In this document: piece after piece, positions 18,081 through 26,458 of the stretch | Layout of the letters: the number at the start of each line of letters is the position of its first letter | Numbering within the stretch: position 1 is the stretch's first letter | DNA from: Reichenbachiella carrageenanivorans | Lineage (GTDB): Bacteria; Bacteroidota; Bacteroidia; Cytophagales; Cyclobacteriaceae | Assembly (NCBI RefSeq): GCF_025639805.1 | Contig: NZ_CP106735.1 | Coordinates: 1,428,001 to 1,492,000 of the forward strand | Direction of reading: 5' to 3' | DNA length: 64,000 bases | Made by a program: the position numbers and the translations under genes | The notes under the pieces: generated by a model | What the model was told of the DNA's origin: nothing | What the model saw: the letters and a program-made list of their open reading frames with translations, nothing else | Database searches by the model: none

Positions 18081-19040
18081 TTATAAAATTCTGAATAAGA
18101 CCTTAGATATAAACGCACATAACCTAAGCCTAGCGTTGTATTTCTGCTTGATTAATCTTTCAGCATATGTAGCATAGTCAGGGATTCCAGTCACTTTAAA
18201 AAGCACTAAAATTTGTTTTATATGTAGCATATGATAATGAATACTAGCTAAATTTTGTTTTTTTTTAGATAAGTGTGATATGTCGTATAAACTCCAATTA
18301 TTCGTAATCCAAATATTAAGGTGCTTAGCAAGCTCACGGGACAAGGTTGTAAATAAAATTTTATATTTTTCATCAAACTTACCTAGGTCATAAATACTCC
18401 ATAGTGCAGTAATATGTCCGTTAAGGACTCCAGAAATATTATCGGATGGATATTCTTCTAAAATAGATATCCTAGGATTTTCAACTTTTCTTAATACACC
18501 CCCTTGATTGACCTCAATTTGATAATTTTCTCCCAATTTTTTTGCTTGGGTTAAATATTTGGTATCTTTTTCTAGTGAGTATAAGCGGGTCAAAAGTGAG
18601 ATCGTTACTCCTAATGCTAAAGCTGAGGGCCATGGTTTATTGATGTTGTATAAGTTTATTGGATAATTTGCCAAAATTGTAGAATTGGAATTTTTATATT
18701 GCACAATTCCACTAGTTAATTTTTCAACATGTTTTTTTGATTCGTTCAGCCAATAGTTATTGTTTGTTTTTAAATACATTTGATAAGAGGCCATTCCATA
18801 TTGGGCTAGTTCAATGTGAGAGTAGGTTAATTTACCATCTTCTCCTATATATTGAGTAATGCCGTTGCTATCTCTTGCTAATTTACATAAGCTTGCTTTT
18901 TCGGACATATCCCAAAAATACTCTTCCCAAGTCTCATTGAGGTCATATTGTAAATGCCAATAATCTGTGGACTTAAGAGTAAAGTATTGTAAGACGGTGT
19001 TTAATGATTTATACGATTTGGTCGCTGCTTTATTTCTCAT
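18081..19040 (-). CDS. D-glucuronyl C5-epimerase-like protein
   Basis: A 319-residue protein without a membrane segment or signal peptide. Its second half matches the C-terminal domain of heparan/heparosan glucuronyl C5-epimerase as I know it: PWPSALALGVTISLLTRLY at about 136-154, EEYPSD near 195, and VLNGHITALWSIYDL at about 205-219. The animal enzyme carries very similar EEYP and VLNG...L..LYDL blocks. The known reaction converts D-glucuronic to L-iduronic acid within a polymer. The protein is much shorter than animal GLCE, lacking the N-terminal beta domain. It lies 1 base after a GT4 gene. An A9 tract on the coding strand at 18258-18266 is a possible slippage site. Confidence 0.75.
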   Translation of the reverse strand: MRNKAATKSYKSLNTVLQYFTLKSTDYWHLQYDLNETWEEYFWDMSEKASLCKLARDSNGITQYIGEDGKLTYSHIELAQYGMASYQMYLKTNNNYWLNESKKHVEKLTSGIVQYKNSNSTILANYPINLYNINKPWPSALALGVTISLLTRLYSLEKDTKYLTQAKKLGENYQIEVNQGGVLRKVENPRISILEEYPSDNISGVLNGHITALWSIYDLGKFDEKYKILFTTLSRELAKHLNIWITNNWSLYDISHLSKKKQNLASIHYHMLHIKQILVLFKVTGIPDYATYAERLIKQKYNARLRLCAFISKVLFRIL

Positions 19041-19041
19041 T

Positions 19042-20175
19042 TTATTTAATCGCTTTATTAAAGAGATTATAATACTTTTTTCTTGTTTCCTTATTGTTAA
19101 AGTTTTCTTTAACTCTTTTTACAGCATTAACTTTAATTTGATTCATTTCCTCTGTTTCAAAATGAGTGATAATGTGTGCTAGTTTTTCAGATAAGTCGAA
19201 TGAATCATTTGGTTTAAATAAGAATCCGTCGATTCCATTTTTTATGATTTCAGGAGAACCTCCTAAGTTTGACGCTAAAATGATTTTTCCAAAAGCCATC
19301 GATTCATAAATTGTTGTACCTAATGGCTCTGGTGAGATTGAAGCATTAATACAGATGTCAATTTTGTTATAAATTTCGTTAATATTTGATAGAGACCCTG
19401 TAAATGAAACGTGTTTTTTGAGAATGTATTTATTTATTTTTTGCTCGATTTGCTTTAAATAATTTTTACCTTCTTGTGTGTCGGTATCTCCAATTACAAT
19501 AAGCTCAAAATTTTTGATGTTGTTCCTATGAAGTAATCGCAAAGCTTCAATTAGTACAATGTGACCTTTCCAAGGTAAAATTTTCCCAACGATGCCAACT
19601 TTGATGGTTTTGGATAAGTTTTTGGGAACTATACTGACGTCCTCCAAATTCAATCCGTTATGAATTGTAATAGTTTTATTTTTATTAAATAAATTCGATA
19701 TTCTTTTCTTAATGGGTTCGGATACAGTAATGGTTCGAGTTGCGAAAATGCTGGCAATTGAAACAATTGTATTATCAAAAAAATTTGACAAATAATCATA
19801 ATGCGTCCAAATTAACTTCTTTCGCAATAATAATGCTGTGAATATTGCATAAATTAATCCAAGTCTACCGTTTCCGAAAACTACTTGATAGTCACCTTTT
19901 TTTATTAGTGCATATAGTTTTAGGTTTGCTATAATGTATTTCTTGATATAGTCAAATATCCAAAATTTGTTTGAGCTCCTGTTGGATTTTATCATTTCAT
20001 CAACAGGAAGGAAATTAATTTCTTTGGATCTTAAAAAGTCTGTAAACGTACCATTAGGAGATGCCAGCGTCGGGTCAAAATAATCATTGTCAAAAAAAAC
20101 TCGATAAAGACAAATTTCTCCACCAGACATAGTTCTTTGAGGAGATACGATAAACACTTTAATTTTATTACTCAT
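19042..20175 (-). CDS. Glycosyltransferase family 4
   Basis: A 377-residue GT-B enzyme. The N-terminal domain has VFIVSPQRTMSGGEICLYR, the linker IHNGLNLEDVS is near 170, and the C-terminal domain has VGIVGKILPWKGHIVLIEA and EPLGTTIYESMAFGK (the E-x7-E donor site). ATG at 20175 overlaps the upstream GT4 stop as ATGA. Base composition is strongly AT-rich. The sugar specificity is unknown; it is one of three GT4 enzymes in the locus. Confidence 0.9.
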   Translation of the reverse strand: MSNKIKVFIVSPQRTMSGGEICLYRVFFDNDYFDPTLASPNGTFTDFLRSKEINFLPVDEMIKSNRSSNKFWIFDYIKKYIIANLKLYALIKKGDYQVVFGNGRLGLIYAIFTALLLRKKLIWTHYDYLSNFFDNTIVSIASIFATRTITVSEPIKKRISNLFNKNKTITIHNGLNLEDVSIVPKNLSKTIKVGIVGKILPWKGHIVLIEALRLLHRNNIKNFELIVIGDTDTQEGKNYLKQIEQKINKYILKKHVSFTGSLSNINEIYNKIDICINASISPEPLGTTIYESMAFGKIILASNLGGSPEIIKNGIDGFLFKPNDSFDLSEKLAHIITHFETEEMNQIKVNAVKRVKENFNNKETRKKYYNLFNKAIK

Positions 20176-21233
20176 TGGAATGATTGCATCACGTTATAAA
20201 TGGTTTTAGCTGACTTCTCCCAAGAGAATTGGTCTTTTTGATAATTCCCTTTTTGGATGAGTTTGTTTCTCAGATCTTCGGAGTCCAAAACTTTGTTTAA
20301 ATAGTTAGTTAGTTCCATCTCGTTAGAAGGGTCAAAGCTAAATGCTGCATTACCCACTACTTCAGGTAGGCTTGCGCTGTTAGAGCAAATCACTGGACAT
20401 CCAAAATGCATAGCTTCAATAGGGGGTATTCCAAATCCATCGATCACCGAAGGGTAAACAAATACGGTAGCTTGGCTATATAGTTTGGCTAGTTCTTTAT
20501 CTGTAATATGCCCAGTCAATTTAATCCTTTTGTTTTTTTGTAAGTATTGGTTCAATTCTGAGTTGATATCTATTCGTTTTGCACCTATCAATATTAGGTC
20601 ATATTCATCTGAACATTTTATTTTTTCAAATGCTTTAATGAGAACGAGCGGATTCTTATTTAATGGACCTAAAATGTAGGGTCTTTTTTTACTATTATCT
20701 TCATGAATGGCATCTAGGTTTATTTTTTGTAGAATACTAGGAACGGCGCAGCCTGCAACGGAAATTTTTTTATCATTTATTTTAAAGTGTTGTAAAATTT
20801 GATTTTTAGAGTATTCACTTACTGTAATGATATGCTGAGCCCGTTTAATTATGAGAGGCATTATACTTCTGTAATAAGCTAAGTTTTTTTTGGTATGGAA
20901 ATTATGTGTTTTCCAAATTATATCATGAATTACCACAATGTTTCTCGTGAGTAAAGGGGCGAGGTTTTCGAGGTTTAGTAAAAGGTGATCATTTTTGAAT
21001 TTTTTTCTTATAAAATAGGGGAGTTCTACTTGCTCCCAAGTTATTCCCTCAGACCTTCCCACTTGGTTAGGGTTTAAAAGTTGAGCGGTTTCATGATGTT
21101 TTATATCATTATTAGCTATGAAATTAACCTGAGGATCAATAGAGGAAAGCTGTTCTGCAATTTCAATTGCATATCTTGTCACACCCGTAATAGGATGCTG
21201 AGAAAGGAACTTAGAATTTACTAGTAATGGCAC
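20172..21233 (-). CDS. Glycosyltransferase family 4 (GT4, mannosyltransferase-like)
   Basis: A 353-residue GT-B enzyme that starts at GTG 21233. It carries [20 protein letters not shown] at the N-terminus, [16 protein letters not shown], and a C-terminal half with [19 protein letters not shown] and [20 protein letters not shown]. This arrangement resembles the WbaZ/MtfB group that often use GDP-mannose, but the donor is not proven. It overlaps the GT42-like gene by 23 bases and the next GT4 by 4, so the three are translationally coupled. Confidence 0.88.
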   Translation of the reverse strand: MPLLVNSKFLSQHPITGVTRYAIEIAEQLSSIDPQVNFIANNDIKHHETAQLLNPNQVGRSEGITWEQVELPYFIRKKFKNDHLLLNLENLAPLLTRNIVVIHDIIWKTHNFHTKKNLAYYRSIMPLIIKRAQHIITVSEYSKNQILQHFKINDKKISVAGCAVPSILQKINLDAIHEDNSKKRPYILGPLNKNPLVLIKAFEKIKCSDEYDLILIGAKRIDINSELNQYLQKNKRIKLTGHITDKELAKLYSQATVFVYPSVIDGFGIPPIEAMHFGCPVICSNSASLPEVVGNAAFSFDPSNEMELTNYLNKVLDSEDLRNKLIQKGNYQKDQFSWEKSAKTIYNVMQSFQ

Positions 21234-22128
21234 ATTTGTAATTGAAAAGTGAGAATTCAGGATATAAAGAAGATTGTTTATTGCCTAGATAAATGGAGAG
21301 CCCCTTTTCTTGAAAGTATTTTTTATTTAAAAAACTTAATAGCTCTGGCATAGTTACAAAATTTTGAGATTTGTCCAAAGTGTGATGTTTTTTGCTTTTT
21401 ATAGCGCTAATGGTGTGTTGAAGATGTTCTTGCTGCTTCGAGTAACGTTCATTTAAGTAAAAACTCGAGCCGCCGTCTAAATCAATACCACATAGTACAA
21501 CTTTTTTATAGCCAGAAAAAAATGCAAAAAAAAGAAGAAAGATAAGGGAACCGATCTTTCTTGGAATATACTTAAAACTTCCTTCCTTTATCATTCCTAA
21601 ATTTTCATACATCTTTATGGATCGTAAATAATCTTCGCAGCTTCGACCTGTCAATTGTATTTCTTTTGCTATGTAGAGATTAGGTTTTAATTCGGGATCA
21701 ATCAAAGGTACTGTTTCCTGCCAATACCCTTCGAAAATATCCTTTAGAATGATTGGGGTTTTTTTATATGCTTTTTTGTTGGTGTTGAGTAGATTAATTT
21801 GTTCTTTTCTGATATTTAGGTTTGATGCACATTCAACACTGTAAAATGTTGGTACATGGTTGTGAATTGGCCAATAATTGAACCCAATACTGTCTTGATC
21901 TGAAATTTCTTTCCACTGGGCTGCGGAATAATTATTTATTGAATCACCTGAACCTAAAATAAATATTGTGTCACTGGTTTTATATCTGCCAATTTCTAAT
22001 TCGGTTAAGTTGGGAAGGTTGTATTTATTTGCAATTTTCTTGATTTTAAGCAATTCTTGAACATAAAATTTGAGGGCGGAGAGCCTCATATATAATTGCT
22101 TTGAGTTATTGTATAGAAAATTTATCAT
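21211..22128 (-). CDS. GT42-like putative sialyl/nonulosonyl transferase
   Basis: A 305-residue protein. After an N-terminal helical extension, TIFILGSGDSINNY (about 54-67) matches the nucleotide-binding start of CST-type (GT42) sialyltransferases, which begin with an I-x-GNGPSL-like loop. GYKKVVLCGIDLDGGSSFYLN (about 206-226) matches the second GT42 hallmark, a GID...GSS(Y/F) block, and an HH pair (248-249) lies where the general-base His region is expected. The family transfers CMP-activated sialic acid; here it would suit the CMP-nonulosonate made by the neighbouring operon. DUF115/MptE-like proteins share part of this fold and are the main alternative. It overlaps both neighbours by 23 bases. 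Confidence 0.55.
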   Translation of the reverse strand: MINFLYNNSKQLYMRLSALKFYVQELLKIKKIANKYNLPNLTELEIGRYKTSDTIFILGSGDSINNYSAAQWKEISDQDSIGFNYWPIHNHVPTFYSVECASNLNIRKEQINLLNTNKKAYKKTPIILKDIFEGYWQETVPLIDPELKPNLYIAKEIQLTGRSCEDYLRSIKMYENLGMIKEGSFKYIPRKIGSLIFLLFFAFFSGYKKVVLCGIDLDGGSSFYLNERYSKQQEHLQHTISAIKSKKHHTLDKSQNFVTMPELLSFLNKKYFQEKGLSIYLGNKQSSLYPEFSLFNYKCAITSKF

Positions 22129-23524
22129 TTAACCACTTTGTTAGAGGCTTTTTCCGCATATAGTAGACTAGACCAATGCTAACTATTATCAACGAAGAGT
22201 TCATTAATAATGAACGATAATTATCTTCGATGCCAAAATGTACAAAAGCTGAACACAAACTTACAATGTAAAAATAAATTATAAAATTATAGCTGTACGC
22301 TTGTTTGAAGAAGTATCTAGAAAAAACAATTACACACAACATGAGCACAAGGAAAGAAATTAGAGTAGAGACCGCTGCAGCCATTATACCAAAGAGAGGG
22401 ATGTATATAATGTTTAAAAAAACATTTATTAAGCCACTTAATAAGGTCAAAAAAGGGAGAAATTTATTTTTTTTGAAAAAGAAAATACTATTTACAAAGT
22501 AGGTGTATATGCCATAATTATAGTATGCTAAAAGTATAATAATGGTAATTCCAATACTGTTTGTATATATATCTGGTGCAAACCACTCAATAACAAATGG
22601 AATGATCGATATCCCTATTAAAGTAGCAAATCCGAGGCCGAGTACCCAAATGTCATAGTAATTATTAATTAAAGTGTTGACTTTTCCATTGGTTTCATTC
22701 ATTAGTGAAAAGTATGTTGGGGTCCAGGCCTTGTTTATAGCAATAATCATATAACTCATTACAGAGGCTAATGTATAGCCAAGGTTATAAATTCCTAAAT
22801 CTTCCATTGATAGATATTTAGCTAAAACAAACCTGTCTGCAGAGTTATTTAGATACAAGCCAAGTAGGTGGAAGAGGGTTGGAACACCTAACAACAACGA
22901 TTCTTTTAGATATTTGAATTTGAATTTTGGTTTAAAGTGCTTTAGGTAGCTCGCTCCGTAAATTAGAGCTGAAATTGCTTGAGCAATAATTATCGCAATA
23001 AAGTACCCATTAATTCCTTTTTCTTGAAATACCACGAGGAGTATAATTAATGCGGCACTAGTTAAAAATATAGAAGTTTCAATTATTGCTGCTTTCAGGA
23101 AATTTTTATGGGCTGTAAAATAGGTGATAGACATTTGATTGAATATCATAAGCACTACTATTCCCAAGGCTAAAAGAGGAGGGAATGAAGGTTCTATTCC
23201 TAGTGTATCATGGAATAAAAGCCCTCCTCCTATCCAGAAGATAGCAAAACAGAGTAAAGACTCTAATACTAAAAAAATATTGAGGGTGAATAGTAAAGTT
23301 CCTTGATCGATGTTTTTGTCATGAATTAGTCTGGTTTGACTTCCGTGAAAGCCTAGAATTACGACATTGAACATTAGGTTAATGATGACTTGTATATAAC
23401 CTACTGTACCATATTGAGCTAATGTTAAATGTGCTAAATAAATAGGCAATAAAAAAAAAGAAATTCCTTTTGAGAGGACTGTAGAGATCGTAAATATGAG
23501 AGATCCCTTTGCTACTTTATTCAT
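22106..23524 (-). CDS. wzx: Wzx-type oligosaccharide flippase
   Basis: A 472-residue polytopic membrane protein with about 12-14 hydrophobic segments and the N-terminal pattern KGSLIFTISTVLSKGISFFLLPIYL, shared by polysaccharide export flippases of the MOP superfamily. It would move lipid-linked repeat units across the inner membrane, working with the initiating transferase at 11861-13240 and the Wzy-like protein. It lies between the sialidase-like lipoprotein gene (9 bases upstream) and the GT42-like gene (overlap 23 bases). Confidence 0.88.
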   Translation of the reverse strand: MNKVAKGSLIFTISTVLSKGISFFLLPIYLAHLTLAQYGTVGYIQVIINLMFNVVILGFHGSQTRLIHDKNIDQGTLLFTLNIFLVLESLLCFAIFWIGGGLLFHDTLGIEPSFPPLLALGIVVLMIFNQMSITYFTAHKNFLKAAIIETSIFLTSAALIILLVVFQEKGINGYFIAIIIAQAISALIYGASYLKHFKPKFKFKYLKESLLLGVPTLFHLLGLYLNNSADRFVLAKYLSMEDLGIYNLGYTLASVMSYMIIAINKAWTPTYFSLMNETNGKVNTLINNYYDIWVLGLGFATLIGISIIPFVIEWFAPDIYTNSIGITIIILLAYYNYGIYTYFVNSIFFFKKNKFLPFLTLLSGLINVFLNIIYIPLFGIMAAAVSTLISFLVLMLCVIVFSRYFFKQAYSYNFIIYFYIVSLCSAFVHFGIEDNYRSLLMNSSLIIVSIGLVYYMRKKPLTKWLNDKFSIQ

Positions 23525-23533
23525 ATGAAGGGA

Positions 23534-24652
23534 TTAAAGGTTTGAGATAGTAAGCCTATTAAATACCAGGCTTCTAAATTTAGTTGCTTCTCTTGATTTG
23601 TAGTAATAGGTTAGTAGAAGTTCGCCGTCTTTTTCTAGAATGCTTGTATACGCAAAACTTGATTGTGCGTGATTTTCTATATGGGTAGGAGAGCTCCATG
23701 ATTCACCATTATCTTCGCTAATAGAGTAACTAAGAGGTGTTCTTGCATCAACATTGAGAATTCTTTCGGATGCTGTATTTACTTTTACATTATTCCAAAT
23801 TAAGATGAGTTGACCAGTTTCTTCAATTCTATATATAGAAGATGGGGATTCTGGGCTGTATAAACCAGAGTCAAAAGCTTCTTCCCAACGCCTGCCGTAA
23901 TTAGATGATTTTGCAAAATATATAGTACCAAGTTGTGTGCGAATTACAGCCATAAGATTACCATCATTAACCTCTATTATGCCAGGTTCCATTGCTGGCC
24001 CAGATACACTTATTTCATTTTCACTTAATGCCCAGGTTTCGCCTAAGTCGGAACTTATATAAAATTTAATTGACTGATTTTTGTATTGGTTTTCGATACT
24101 ATTAGTGTATGCAAAGGGTACTATAATGTCATTATTTGACAGTTGAATTACCCTATCGTTATTAACAACATGATATAAATGTTCTTTTGAAATTACACGT
24201 ATGTTATTAGACCAATTTTGCCCGTTGTCTCTGGATTTAATGTAGCAAATTTGTGTCTTGTCATCGCTTATCCGTCGAATAAAAAACATAAGTATATTCC
24301 TTGCATCAATTCTTATAAGTGAAGGAGAGAGATTTCTATAATAGTTATCATTCAATACATTTAAAGGCGTTGACCAAGTGATACCATTGTCATGACTATA
24401 AGAGGCTCTGATAGTTGCCTTAGAAAAATCAGATTCATTTTCATAAGCTGTATAGCAAAGGAGAAAAGTACTATCCATGAGTTTGATTAAAGAAGCTTCG
24501 CTATTTCTATAAAATGTACTATCAGCTTGAATAATAACTGTACCGTTAATGTTTATGTTTTGAGGTGTTATATCTTCGTTTATAGAATTAGTACAACTGC
24601 TTAAATAAGTGATAAAAATTAAAAGAAGATAATATCGTCTTGGCTGATTCAA
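23534..24652 (-). CDS. Sialidase-like lipoprotein with Asp-box (BNR) repeats
   Basis: A 372-residue exported protein. The signal peptide ends at LSSC (Cys20), so it should be lipid-anchored. Asp boxes of the form S-x-D-x-G-x-x-W occur at about 86-93, 140-147, 200-207 and 312-319, with a degenerate one (SSNYGRRW) at 249-256. They imply a six-bladed sialidase-type propeller. The usual N-terminal RIP motif is not obvious, so catalytic activity is uncertain. Candidate arginines include those in FFIRRI and AVIRTQ. The start must be the TTG at 24652 because an in-frame TAG lies immediately upstream. It sits between the CMP-sugar synthetase and the flippase, inside a nonulosonic acid operon. Confidence 0.75.
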   Translation of the reverse strand: MNQPRRYYLLLIFITYLSSCTNSINEDITPQNININGTVIIQADSTFYRNSEASLIKLMDSTFLLCYTAYENESDFSKATIRASYSHDNGITWSTPLNVLNDNYYRNLSPSLIRIDARNILMFFIRRISDDKTQICYIKSRDNGQNWSNNIRVISKEHLYHVVNNDRVIQLSNNDIIVPFAYTNSIENQYKNQSIKFYISSDLGETWALSENEISVSGPAMEPGIIEVNDGNLMAVIRTQLGTIYFAKSSNYGRRWEEAFDSGLYSPESPSSIYRIEETGQLILIWNNVKVNTASERILNVDARTPLSYSISEDNGESWSSPTHIENHAQSSFAYTSILEKDGELLLTYYYKSREATKFRSLVFNRLTISNL

Positions 24653-24723
24653 CTAGTATTACTTTTTATGCTATTTGAAAATTCATTGATAATATAACTC
24701 GTAATTTTTGTGTCGTTTGTTAT

Positions 24724-25416
24724 TCAATATAAGGAAGAACTTGATACAATTAGACATTCTGCTATTTTCCAGTCCAAATATGTGTCAATATCTACGGAAT
24801 CTAATTCTGACATTATATATTTCTTTTTCTTTTGGAGGTTAAAACCGTCTTTTTTGAAAGTAGTAGCATTGATTATATAAATTGCACCGTTATATTCCCA
24901 TACTTTAGGGCAATCCTGCCTTCTAATGAAATTACCTTCTTTAGATTTAATTAACATATTATTTTCATCCTCTTCAAATAGAACATAATATGGGTTTGAA
25001 TCTGTTTCTTTTACAGAAACTACCATATCCAAATCACGAGAATATATGGCCAATGCTTCTTTTATATGGTTGGCATTGCGGAACGGTGATGTTGGTTGCA
25101 ATAAAATAATTTGCTCAATTGAAATGGCATTATGTTTTTCATAAAAGGATAATGCATGGTCTATAACCTCTTTAGAACTAGAAGTGTCGGTTGAGAACTT
25201 TTGAGGTCTAAGAAAAGGTACTTTCAAGCCAATAGTTTCAACAACTTTCTTAATCTCTTCAGAATCAGTGGATACTATAATTTCATCATCATTAAAGACG
25301 GCTCTTGCTGCTTCAATGGTATACTGAATTAATGGTTTTCCCTTGAGTAATTTAATGTTTTTTCCAGGGATTCCTCTTGAACCACTTCGAGCTGGTATGA
25401 TCACGAGTCTATTCAT
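24724..25416 (-). CDS. legF: CMP-nonulosonate (N-acylneuraminate/legionaminate) cytidylyltransferase
   Basis: A 230-residue enzyme that joins CTP and a nonulosonic acid to give the CMP-sugar. The N-terminus holds the P-loop-like IIPARSGSRGIPGKN and KLLKGKPLIQYTI. QPTSPFRN is near 88, and the EYNGAIYI segment is near 173. The real start is the ATG at 25416, which shares one base with the TGA of the upstream gene (TGATG), implying coupling. It could equally be named neuA or pseF by sequence; the legF name follows the legB/legC-type neighbours. Its product is the expected substrate of both the CMAH-like protein and the GT42-like transferase. Confidence 0.88.
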   Translation of the reverse strand: MNRLVIIPARSGSRGIPGKNIKLLKGKPLIQYTIEAARAVFNDDEIIVSTDSEEIKKVVETIGLKVPFLRPQKFSTDTSSSKEVIDHALSFYEKHNAISIEQIILLQPTSPFRNANHIKEALAIYSRDLDMVVSVKETDSNPYYVLFEEDENNMLIKSKEGNFIRRQDCPKVWEYNGAIYIINATTFKKDGFNLQKKKKYIMSELDSVDIDTYLDWKIAECLIVSSSSLY

Positions 25417-26450
25417 CAAAATTGTATGTGTTTTACATCTTCTTGAGCTTTTGCAAAATCGTCGTGTTTGCCAATATCTAACCAATAACCCCTTAGTGGG
25501 TAGCTGATAACTTTGTTTCCCTGATGGATGAGTTCATCCATCAGGTCGGTGGCATTAAAAAAAGCCCCTTTCGGTATTTTACTGATATGTTCTTTCTTTA
25601 GCAAATAAATTCCTCCATTTGAGTAATAAGTTATAGTTGGCTTTTCTGCAAATGACTTGACCTCTGTGCCTTCTGTTTTTAATATGGCATAAGGGATTTC
25701 CACCTTATAGGGAATTGAAGCGATGGACATATCTGCAACTTGGTCGACAAAATCTTTATAAAAATCCTCAAAATCTATATTGGTTAATAAATCTGAGTTC
25801 ATTATTAAGACTGTGTCATTTTCTAAATTTTCCACTAGAGCTAAAGCACCGATAGTACCAAGGGCTTGATCTTCTTCTATATAAGAAATGTTTACCCCAT
25901 GTTTGTCACCACTACCAAAGTAGTCTATCAATTGTTGGCCAAGATACTTTATGGAGATGTTTAAGTTTTTTATTCCAAAAAGATTTAATCGATCAATATT
26001 GTATTCGATGATGGGTTTATTATTGACCATTAAAAGTGGTTTAGGAATATTGTCTGTAAGTGGTCTTAGTCGAGTCCCTTTTCCTCCAGCCATGATAAGT
26101 GCATCTATGGGCAGGAATGATTTTTTCCCTTTTAAATTAATAAAACTCAACAGCTTATCTGTTTTATCGACAAGTGGGATGAGACTTAAAGCCTTTTTTT
26201 TATATGATTTTATTTGTTCAATGGAGTAGTCATTTTTCACTATTTTTGAAAAGTCCATGTTCATGATCTTTTCAACAGATTCGGAAAGTTCTATTCCCCC
26301 TAAAAGCCCTCGTCTTATATCACCATCAGTGATTGATCCCAATAATTGTTGATCTTGTCTTATTACAAATATGGTTTGAGAATCTGACATATTTAACCTT
26401 TGAAGAGCTTCTCTGACAGAGGACGTATTTGGAATTAAATAATTATCCAT
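25416..26450 (-). CDS. CBS-domain sugar-1-phosphate nucleotidyltransferase (PtmE-like)
   Basis: A 344-residue fusion. Residues about 1-115 are a CBS pair (first block VREALQRLNMSDSQTIFVI, with SITDGDIRRGLL). Residues about 118-344 are a nucleotidyltransferase with LIMAGGKGTRLRPLTDNIPK and IIEYNIDRL. This CBS-nucleotidyltransferase layout is that of Campylobacter PtmE, which makes the GDP-glucosamine used in legionaminic acid synthesis, so a similar role is likely. ATG at 26450 is chosen because it follows the upstream stop by 8 bases and starts at the CBS domain. The CBS pair suggests allosteric control by a nucleotide. Confidence 0.8.
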   Translation of the reverse strand: MDNYLIPNTSSVREALQRLNMSDSQTIFVIRQDQQLLGSITDGDIRRGLLGGIELSESVEKIMNMDFSKIVKNDYSIEQIKSYKKKALSLIPLVDKTDKLLSFINLKGKKSFLPIDALIMAGGKGTRLRPLTDNIPKPLLMVNNKPIIEYNIDRLNLFGIKNLNISIKYLGQQLIDYFGSGDKHGVNISYIEEDQALGTIGALALVENLENDTVLIMNSDLLTNIDFEDFYKDFVDQVADMSIASIPYKVEIPYAILKTEGTEVKSFAEKPTITYYSNGGIYLLKKEHISKIPKGAFFNATDLMDELIHQGNKVISYPLRGYWLDIGKHDDFAKAQEDVKHIQF

Positions 26451-26458
26451 GAGATTTT

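Noticed and set aside
18258..18266. Nine-base A/T homopolymers as phase-variation switches (also at 23451-23459 and 26526-26534)
   Set aside because: In this AT-rich region such runs are expected by chance, and all three reading frames are intact. No promoter or repeat-unit pattern supports switching.
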